Below are positions 56,701-64,000 of a DNA stretch of 64,000 nucleotides, piece by piece (within the stretch, counting starts at the first letter, position 1; every line of letters starts with the position of its first letter). Both the position numbers and the translations under genes were made by a program. The stretch is from Isoetes taiwanensis (Eukaryota; Streptophyta; Lycopodiopsida; Isoetales; Isoetaceae): NCBI GenBank assembly GCA_021234155.1, contig JAJEKV010000004.1, positions 31,694,914 through 31,758,913 on the forward strand, in the 5' to 3' direction. Under the pieces are notes generated by a model. It searched no databases. It worked only from the letters and a program-made list of their open reading frames with translations, and was not told the DNA's origin.

Positions 56701-58276
56701 TAAGAAACAGATTGACCCTGAGGCTGATATCAACTCTATCTGGATAAAGGAACTAATATCTCTCAATTATGATAAATGTGAGATCTCAAGCCCAAACTTT
56801 GCAGTTCAGACTCTGATTGCCTGCATAAGGAGTAAGGAGGTACATGAGTACATTGTCTTAAAAGAGAACAGTCTACCAGATAAGAACAAATCCCCAGTTA
56901 GTTATCTCGGTTTCAATGGCTGGTTTGCAATATTTGTCAAGATGAAGAAAGCAAATTTTAAATTGGAGGTTTGTAAAACCCTGATCTCAACTGTCTATAA
57001 TGATATGGAGAACCTTCTTTATGCTAGAACATGTCTCGAAGATGATCTCGGTAAGAAGTTTCTCATTGGTTTAACTCACCTAGAAGATGTTCATCAAATG
57101 AAGTCTTCCCTTCAAGTGGATGTGGAAGACAATACTGATACTACTGATTATATGAATGATGATGTCAAGAATTGCCTCTTTTCTGAAAATGATCTAACAG
57201 ATGAAGACCTATTTGGCTTTGATGATAATAAATCTGATGATCCGGAAAAAGATGAAGATGTTGACGAAGTCCCGACTCTAACACTTCAAAATTCTTCAAG
57301 ATTCCCTATTATTCCAGAACAGAGTGTGGAATGCGATGCTGCTGCTTGGGGCCACGCCATATGGTTGAGTCAGAATTTTGGAGCTCTTGCTCCCATCAAT
57401 GTTGAAACATGGAAAGCTCTGACTGGTATTGTAGATGATGAAATTAGGGTTGGTACCATCAAAGCCACCAAGCTGGAGAAATACTTCACAAAAAAGGAAA
57501 TTCCTCTTCCATTTCCTATTTCATTCTTCCACCAGGTGTGCATCAAAGGCCCTAGTTCGGGTATACATGTTAGTCAGAAAGGTAATATGGCCTTCTCGGA
57601 TGATAAGCGGGATGGGTTTTTTCTGAAAAAAATATGGAGAACTCACTGTCCCTTTCTCACGTGTGGTTGTACCAAAAACAAAAACAGTAAGAAGGGTGAC
57701 AGAAATGATGAATGTAACAGTAGCATTATCTGGATAGACCATGCAATATGGTTTCTTTTGAACAATTTGGAGACGGCATTCCCTGATTCTACTCCTACTG
57801 CTAAAATGGTATGTCTCACTAAACTACTGCATAATGTTCTTAAACCTACAGTGCTGGCATACCTTTCTTATCTTGAGGTAAGGAGGGTTATGGTGGATAT
57901 GACTCTATATTATGCAGCTAACCCTGACAGTGATCTCAAAAAAGCATTTGGGGGCAGTAAACTTGCTGATATTGCAGAAAAAACATTAAGGCCAATTTCC
58001 TTCAGGCACAGTCAGACACAAAAAAACAGGAGCTCTCCAGCTATTAGACAAGGCAACAGTTCCAATAGTTTTTCGGCTAATTTGTTCTCTCCCAAGAAAC
58101 CACCACGTGTCACTATTGACCCAAAAACTGCTGCTGATAATAGCAAAAAAGTTGTTGGTGGAAAGAATAAAACGCTGACGGTTGATACTTCCCTTGATGA
58201 AGAGTATTCAGTTACAAAAGGTGGGAACAATACTGTTTCACTTGAAGACAACATTCCACAAGAAGCTGAAGCATGA
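53758..58276 (+). CDS. Penelope-like element ORF1, two exons
   Basis: Exon 1 runs from ATG 53758 to 54108 (117 codons: basic start MGRKKGGFNKATLIK, coiled Lys/Glu stretch, then a Pro-rich linker). Exon 2 runs 56690-58276 (about 528 codons). The proposed intron of 2581 bp has donor AAG|GTTTAG and acceptor TTTTTTCAG|AAAAAGG, both in phase 0, joining ANK to KKVPKKQ. Exon 2 has a globular start (INSIWIKELISL), an acidic stretch (DEDLFGFDDNKSDDPEKDED, about 57200), a Cys/His part (HCPFLTCGCTK), and a basic Ser-rich C-terminus. No known domain is recognised; PLE ORF1 proteins are often poorly conserved. It ends in TGA overlapping an ATG (GCATGAAAAAG). Confidence 0.6.
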
Positions 58277-58606
58277 AAAAGATTCCAGGTCAGAATTTTT
58301 TTAGATATACTTTTATGTTCAATGTACTATTTTTTCTTCATGTTTCTTTCTTTCTTTCTTACTTATATTCTATTAAATTTAACTGTGAGAGATCTCCTTC
58401 CTCTTTGATCTTATCCGTCTACCAAGGGTTTTTTATGAAAAGAATTTTCCCTTGGACAGATGAGTATGACAAAAAAATTCTCATTCCTTCTTACACTTGG
58501 CCTATTGCTGGCAAAAAAAGTGTGTTTAAGTTTTTCTCTAGTTAAAGTCCCAATTTGGCATAGGATCTTTTCTTACCAGATTCTGAAATAAATCAATATT
58601 TTATAG
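58277..58606 (+). other. ORF1-RT linker, possible small intron or start of the RT gene
   Basis: An ATG overlapping the ORF1 stop opens a 90-codon frame (58273-58545) that is very Phe/Leu-rich, which is typical of T-rich intron sequence. The RT frame opens at 58607 right after TTTTATAG, a good 3' splice acceptor. CCAG|GTCAGA at 58287 is a candidate donor, but simple joining there does not keep the RT frame. How the RT is translated is unresolved. Confidence 0.35.
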
Positions 58607-60664
58607 GATATTCCAACCAACTATCGATCCATTACTCGAGATTGCAATCGAAAGAGGCATTTGATTACGTCCAAAGATAGTTCACAGACTAAAATTGTGC
58701 ATAGCACTTTCTTCTCCAAGTCTCTGGAGAAATTTAGTATTCGGAATGTATTTAAAGAAGTATTAATGTCATCCATACCTGAAATAGCAGATGACCTTCT
58801 GAACAACACTATGTTTGCTTGGAGATACATTGATAGTTTAAAGGACAAGGTATACAAACCTTTTGAGGTTTTTGCAGATGGATTCCCCAAAAAATGTCCT
58901 TGCAAGAATCCTAGCCTTGCAAAATTTGTGGATTCCAATATTGGCCACATCAGAACTATTAACTTGGAGATTATCCATTGCCCAAAGTTAAGATTGGCTT
59001 TTTCCAATGGCATTAACCATATTCCTGATGCTGATTTCTCCATAGATGACTTCATGAAAGATTTTACACAAACTTGTAATCACTTCTTTGCTGCACACTA
59101 TTTTAGCCTTTTACACTTGTGTGACACAGACTTGCAGCTTATAAAAGATAACATTTTAGCCATGGCTAAGCAGAAGATTACTATCCATAAGCAAAGTTCT
59201 AAATCCAAGAGATTTCTATGGAATGATGGAGATGTAAGAAATAATCTGTTGTGGCTTCAAAAGAACCTCTATATTTCTGGACTTGACAAAGCAAGTAATA
59301 ATGCTTCGTTCATTTGCCAATGGCACATAAGAGAGATGGCGTTTCTCAGACTTGATAGCCCAGATTTTGAAAAAATCACCTCTAGCCCTGAGAACATTAA
59401 AAGCAGTTGTGTTCATGATATCACCAACTTCCTGGGCCTTCCTTGCCCTTCAAGTAATAGACTTCCCTATCTCATGGGAATATTCAAGGCTCATAAAGGT
59501 GACTACAGATGGTTGACAAATGCACATTCTACTTTATTTTCAGAGGTTGCTGATTTTATTACAGCAATATTGAACAACTTTATTGAACTTTGGCCTGAAC
59601 TGAGTCATTGGAATACAGCCAAGCTGAAACTGTGGCTCAAAGATAAAGTCAATCCTTGTTGGTTAATTAACTCATCTTATGACTTTGTTCTTAACCTACC
59701 AAAGAAGATATTTAATGTCTTCTCAATCGATATCACGAAATGCTTTGAAAACATCCCATTGGAAGGGGATGAAGGGATGATGGATATTATCAGGGACATT
59801 GCAGGTCTAATATGGCAGTTTATGGCTTGGAAAAGCCCTTTGTCTCAACTTGTAATCACAAAGTCTAATTCTTCGTTCTCTACCAAGTGGATGAAGATTA
59901 ATAGTGATTCTCAAAGTAAATGGTCAGTTGTATCTAGACCTGACTTCATAAAGTTCAACAATTGGTTACTTTCCCATTGTTACCTTCAGATGGGCAAAGA
60001 AATTTGGAGGCAAAGGAAAGGCATCCCCATGGGATTCTCATGCAGTCCCGCATGGTGTAATTTGTATCTTGCATGGTACGAACTCAGATTCATTATGAAA
60101 TTAGCTCACCTCAATAGGATACAAGACATCCCGAGATTTCAAAGTGCTTTTAGGTATATTGATGATTTATGCATAATCAATGGTGGTGACTTGCTTGAAT
60201 TCTTTTCCACTCTCTCTGACTGTACTGTTTATAATATGTCACATCTGGGAATAAAAAATGAGACAGTATACAAAAAAGGCTCCAATGTTGGATATAAAGT
60301 TAACTTCCTCAATATCACAGTCCAAGTATTGGACTCAAATACTGGGATATTTCAGTATACCAGGTATGACAAAAGAAGAAATCTGGATTTTGAAATTTTT
60401 AAGTTCATCAGGGCATGTGGGTGCAGACCTTATGGCCAAGCATGCAAAGTAATAGTTTCACAGATTTTTCCATATATATATGCCCATTCAAACTTGGATA
60501 AGGCTGTTGATGACATGCATGAACTTATCATGGCTTTCTGCAACAATGGCTTCATGAAAAAAGATCTGTTTAGAATTGTTCTCAACACTCTGAAGACCAA
60601 CAACTTTCCCAGTTTACCTTTTGAAATCGACGACTTCTCAAGATCTCTAAAAAAACTCATGTAA
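58607..60664 (+). CDS. Penelope-like reverse transcriptase ORF, no GIY-YIG
   Basis: An open frame of about 685 codons from GAT 58607. Counting from 58661, motif A is SIDITKCFENIPL (Asp about residue 357), motif B is KGIPMGFSCSPAWCNLYL (about 453), motif C is FRYIDDLCI (Asp pair 501-502), followed by VNFLNITVQV and a Q-x-TRYDKRR segment. NIPL after motif A, GxPMG...SP..A/C.LYL, YIDD and NFLxIT are the Penelope/telomerase-side RT signatures. The protein ends about 165 residues after YIDD, at LKKLM, with no GIY-YIG endonuclease. EN-lacking PLEs are known (Athena/Coprina types). The catalytic Asp residues are intact and the frame is unbroken, so this copy may be recent. Confidence 0.75.
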   Translation, partial: DIPTNYRSITRDCNRKRHLITSKDSSQTKIVHSTFFSKSLEKFSIRNVFKEVLMSSIPEIADDLLNNTMFAWRYIDSLKDKVYKPFEVFADGFPKKCPCKNPSLAKFVDSNIGHIRTINLEIIHCPKLRLAFSNGINHIPDADFSIDDFMKDFTQTCNHFFAAHYFSLLHLCDTDLQLIKDNILAMAKQKITIHKQSSKSKRFLWNDGDVRNNLLWLQKNLYISGLDKASNNASFICQWHIREMAFLRLDSPDFEKITSSPENIKSSCVHDITNFLGLPCPSSNRLPYLMGIFKAHKGDYRWLTNAHSTLFSEVADFITAILNNFIELWPELSHWNTAKLKLWLKDKVNPCWLINSSYDFVLNLPKKIFNVFSIDITKCFENIPLEGDEGMMDIIRDIAGLIWQFMAWKSPLSQLVITKSNSSFSTKWMKINSDSQSKWSVVSRPDFIKFNNWLLSHCYLQMGKEIWRQRKGIPMGFSCSPAWCNLYLAWYELRFIMKLAHLNRIQDIPRFQSAFRYIDDLCIINGGDLLEFFSTLSDCTVYNMSHLGIKNETVYKKGSNVGYKVNFLNITVQVLDSNTGIFQYTRYDKRRNLDFEIFKFIRACGCRPYGQACKVIVSQIFPYIYAHSNLDKAVDDMHELIMAFCNNGFMKKDLFRIVLNTLKTNNFPSLPFEIDDFSRSLKKLM

Positions 60665-60830
60665 GCATATTTATCTTATACTAGAGTAATTCTATTCGGG
60701 ACATGTAGGGCCCCTGTGTTACAACAGGGCCCTACTCTCCCTGTTGTAGCAAAATTTATATTCATGAGTGAATATCAGGTGCCCCACCTGTACTGCGGTC
60801 GGTGGTAGGATTTTTTATATAAGACTGACC
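60665..60830 (+). other. 3' tail of the Penelope-like element with hairpin
   Basis: GTAGGGCCCCTGT (60705-60717) pairs with ACAGGGCCCTAC (60724-60735) with one bulged C, giving a strong hairpin close to the 3' end. CCTGTTGTAGC repeats one arm at about 60740. The tail ends with TATAAGACTGACC just before the next unit. By eye I find no CTGATGA...GAAA hammerhead core here. Confidence 0.6.
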
Positions 60831-63800
60831 ATATCTATCCAATTAAGCATTCTAACCATTATTTCGTAATCCTAGGGCTTAACTTTTCCTTTGCTTAATT
60901 TTCCCCTTATGAAGGACCAATAGTTATTTATTTAATTGGATTGAATACCATAGGTTGGCCTAATATCGTATATTACTTATATTTTTCACTATTTTCCACT
61001 TTCCCCTTCGTTATTCTGGTTAAACGCATTTTAGGGCTAGCTTGTTCTTCCTCACGGCTCTGCAGTGCTCACGATGGCGGCCGATGTATATCTAACTGAA
61101 TGGCAGTTGCTTACCCATGTACGGCAATCCGGATTTCTTATATATCATATTTTCCAGCTAAGAATTTCTGTAAATCCTCTTCTTAAAATCGTCTCTTCAT
61201 TCTGCATCTTGGGTTCACCAGTTTCGACTTTGGCTTGCAAGCCATGTTCTGATATTTTGATGGGTAGAAAGAAAGGGGGCTTCAATAAGGCAACTCTGAT
61301 CAAGATGCAGGAAGAGAAATTGAAAGCTGAAAAAAGAAGGAAGATCTTTGATTATCACAGGCCTGCCAAATTGCCTGGATCAGCAAAAAACCCCATTAAT
61401 CTTGAAGGGGAAGCTAGTTCTACACATGGTGCAGCTCAAGTTCCCATGTCAGTTGCTTGCACTCCTGAGATCCCTGAGTTATCTGCCCCCACAGATCCTA
61501 TTGCTCCAAATGCTCACAGTGTTCCAGATGTTGGTGTTCCCCCTATTGATCTACAAATTATCCCTAATGTTCTACTTGCTGGAGTTCATCAGGGCGATTA
61601 CGCAAATAAGGTTTAGATTTATATTGTTTTGATCTTTCTTAATCCATTAAACCCAGTTTCTCCTCTAGTTTCTATGCTTGACCACACTATTCTGATTTTT
61701 CTTTTTGTTCTATTACTTGGTATTCTATGTTAGATTTGTTATCTGCATCTCAACCCATTTAATGCTTTCACCATTAATCTCTGTGACCTTCTTTTTGGTA
61801 TAAGTTCCCTAAGCTATTCTTGTTTTCTTCTTACTATAATCTGAATCCTTGGTTTCCCATATTACTATGTTTTATTCATAATCTTCCTTCTGTTATTTAG
61901 CTTTTATAATGTAGCTTCAATAGGTTATGGCAACATGAAGGTCTGATCCAACCTGTCTGATCTGATTCACAATTGCTTGTCCTTAATTCATAACTCCACT
62001 GTACCATCTGCTCCTAAGTCCTAGCTTAATGTATTATTTCTCTTTATCCTTGGTTGCCCTTTATCTGAATCCTTGCTCTTACTGTTGTATTTTGTCTCCT
62101 TTCATTAACCCTTTGATTTCCTTTAGTTTATTTTCAGTGATATACCGCTTAATATTCGTTTTCTGCTGTGTGTCCTTTCTATTAAGTTGTTTACTCTTTA
62201 CTTCAACCATTTTCCTGTATTCTTCCTTGTATCCTTAGATTTCTGTTTTAGATAATTTCTCTAGGTGGTTCTTGCATGTGTACTAACTTTGGACTTCTAG
62301 ATCCTCGGTTCCCTATAATATAATATCCTCAGCTTTTCAGGATCTTCATAGTGAATATAATTTGTATTCAGTGATATAATTTAACTTCAGTAGTTTATTA
62401 TAGCCTAATCTAACCTCTTTGACCTGTTTAACTGGCATTCTGCTTTTGTTTATTAGTTTTCATGATGTAGCCCTTGCTCTACATGTGAAGGAATTTTTTA
62501 GATCTTGTTTCTACAATTGTCATGTTTTTGTACATCTTCTCCTCCCCATACCAAGTGTATCTCATATATTCTGCTTATGTGAATACAATGCTTTCTGCTA
62601 CCTCTGTGCTTATACCAGCTTCCTTTCCTCCCAGATTTGTATTCCGGTCCGGTGTCCTTATGTGTTCCTAATTGCTCTAAGTTTTTGTGGTGTTATGATC
62701 ATGTATTTCCGGATTTTCCTCCTATAACTTTGCTCACCGCAAAATAGCCTGCCTTCTCCTTAAGTCCCTTTGTTTGGGTTTTAGTGTCACTAACATCTTG
62801 TGTTGTTATTCATTTCCTCTTTGCACATTTCCCTTAGCGGTCTTCTTTTATTTTATTGGTTGTCATCATCTTTGTTTCCCTTGTTTTCACCGCTTTAAAG
62901 TATTCTTTATTCTTCTATTTTGTGTTGCATGTGATGGGTCTCTTATATAACATGGTGTTTATAAGCTCTGATCTCCTGGGTTCGAACACTCTACATGTTT
63001 ATATTATGGTTTTTCTTGTTCACATTGTTGTTTATGGTGAAGGGCGAGTAGCCGGATAAGTTCATAGTTTACCTGTCGCCAAGTACATGACAACCATGTC
63101 TAATGCTTGTTTGTGTATTGTTTGGTGCAGGTAACCGAGCTTATCCTTCCATATGATGCTATGTGGTTGAGTAGTTTCTTTGCAAAAATGGACTCAGATT
63201 TCTTAAAATGACTTTTGGTGATATCTCGCGAAACTTATATTCTCTATTATGCAAACATGAACCCATTTGCTTAATGCAGACTCATATATTTTCATTTTTG
63301 CTGTTATAAACTCGTAATTTGAATCTTATGTTCAAAGTTGCTCTTCCTTTTGTTACAAATATCTATGTTTTCTTATGATCTAACTTAGATTTTGTCTTCT
63401 TGAATTTTATCTTCTCAATATGAAATAATCCCCTTGTTTAGTAGAATTGTTTGCCTTTTTCTTTTCTTATGAAATGGCTTCAATCCAAAAAGTCTATTCT
63501 CCCTATTAGATTTTCGTTTATACTTCTTTCATTGTTTTATTCTCATGCCATAGGGTTGTAATGTTGCCCGGCTTGTCTAAGGTTTGCTTTATCTCAAACA
63601 TTAATTATCTTGGGTATTTTATTAATTTTGTTGTTTCATGGTCCTTTCATGTTTGAATATTTGTTTGCCTTTGTCCTTTGCTCTGATATAATTTATGTCT
63701 CTGCTCTTTATAGTTAAGAAATTTCTAACTTTTACTTGTAGCCCATCTTCTCTTAAGTTTATGTTTCCTTTAATTGTTTTCTCAAATGTACTTCCGGCCT

Positions 63801-64000
63801 AGTCTTTTGCTAAATAGCTTTTTATCTTCAAATGGTTCTCGGTTAATGATATCTTAATGAGTATGTGGTCTACTATTTCTAAAGGGTTTGTGTTTTCTTA
63901 TTTCTTCTCATGTGTATGTCTATAAAGTACTGGTATGTTTTTTTATTAAACAGTGTCTTAACATTTTATCTTGTTAATAATCTTCATGATTTGTCTACTT
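60831..64000 (+). mobile_element. second tandem unit of the Penelope-like element (cut by window end)
   Basis: Repeats 53328-56477 in the same orientation, including ORF1 exon 1 (61260-61610) and most of the proposed intron. Differences from the first unit are few and clustered (near 61598, 62330-62450, 62625-62760, 62850-62900 and 63175-63270), mostly at CTG/CAG positions. The unit is still matching at base 64000. Confidence 0.85.
61260..61610 (+). CDS. ORF1 exon 1 of the second Penelope-like unit (partial gene)
   Basis: 117 codons from ATG 61260, the same length as the first unit. Substitutions include Thr to Pro in the Pro-rich linker (APNAHS), and QDDSANK becomes QGDYANK, the latter from a TCTGC to TACGC change. 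The donor AAG|GTTTAG is kept. The remaining exon lies beyond the window if this is a full copy. Confidence 0.55.

Larger units (their letters stand above)
53328..60830 (+). mobile_element. Penelope-like retroelement, first tandem unit (about 7.5 kb)
   Basis: The unit from ATATCTATC (53328) to just before the next ATATCTATC (60831) contains ORF1 in two exons, an RT ORF and a 3' tail with a hairpin. Sequence from 53328 to 56477 is repeated at 60831-64000 with only scattered differences. The offset grows from 7503 to 7523 through small indels. Because the second copy continues to the window edge, the repeat may be a complete second unit in head-to-tail tandem, or a pseudo-LTR. Both are typical of Penelope-like elements. 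No tyrosine recombinase, integrase or RNase H was seen, which argues against DIRS or LTR elements. Confidence 0.75.

Noticed and set aside
58273-58545. Independent 90-residue protein between ORF1 and the RT
   Set aside because: The composition (Phe/Leu/Ser-rich from T-rich DNA) looks like intron or linker sequence. No domain is seen, and a splice acceptor lies just before the RT frame.
60665-60830. Hammerhead ribozyme in the PLE tail
   Set aside because: I looked by eye for CTGATGA followed by GAAA with flanking stems and did not find it. Only a plain hairpin is supported. A covariance-model search could overturn this.
53328-60831. Telomeric repeats at the ends of the EN-lacking PLE
   Set aside because: Single TTTAGGG-like words occur (for example ATTTTAGGGC) but no tandem telomeric array.
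53328-64000. LTR retrotransposon or DIRS element
   Set aside because: The RT has Penelope-type motifs (NIPL after motif A, YIDD, NFLxIT). No integrase, protease, RNase H, tyrosine recombinase, primer-binding site or TG...CA repeat ends were seen, and the repeat contains coding exon 1, as in tandem PLEs.

Overview
This window looks like nuclear DNA of a land plant. It is AT-rich, dominated by mobile-element remnants, and carries a secreted leucine-rich-repeat protein gene of plant type, a fragment of a CYP86-clan cytochrome P450, eukaryotic tRNA-Glu genes and a Penelope-like retroelement. The mix of element types (Penelope-like, DUF7869-type transposase genes, DFSENY-type genes) suggests a non-flowering plant such as a fern, lycophyte, bryophyte or conifer. 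That last step is inference, and the species cannot be named from sequence alone.

Layout. 1-20.6 kb is accessory DNA: decayed coding tracts, a degraded DFSENY-type element gene (8.2-10.8 kb, minus) and several arrays of short palindromes (6.7, 12.7, 14.3, 17.0 and 20.6 kb). 21.2-23.1 kb holds the one clearly intact host gene, an intronless secreted LRR protein. 23.2-34 kb is mostly featureless or repetitive, with a broken P450 exon (26.4 kb), two identical GC-rich palindromes 1.8 kb apart and LINE debris. 34.3-36.5 kb is the 3' part of an L1-type LINE on the minus strand, ending in a poly(A) tail. 36.5-40.4 kb holds fold-back and inverted-repeat sequence with more palindromes.

40.5-52.9 kb is a cluster of three related DNA-element remnants (A minus, B plus, C minus), each with a DUF7869-like, DDE-type gene. 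Element A also has a gene with a ParB/DGQHR-type motif. Between its two genes lies a phased array of nine CACGCCAGGCGTG palindromes. Elements B and C face each other across a duplicated pair of tRNA-Glu genes, and B ends inside a tRNA half. An array of GGTATAAATTTATACC palindromes lies upstream of C.

53.3-64 kb is a Penelope-like element with a two-exon ORF1 (2.6 kb intron) and an RT ORF without a visible GIY-YIG nuclease. It is followed directly by a second head-to-tail copy that runs off the window.

Two themes run across the window. (1) At least eight loci carry arrays of short palindromes, each locus with its own palindrome word. Three of these loci share an end module containing CCCGATTTGGGTTGG. 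One array sits between a ParB-like gene and a transposase gene. This is the best candidate for an undescribed element or regulatory system. (2) Near-identical repeat copies differ mainly at CTG/CAG sites, often by small indels, while the LRR gene keeps these sites. This points to a CHG-methylation-linked sequencing artefact, or to an unusual mutation process, and some of the apparent frameshifts may not be real.
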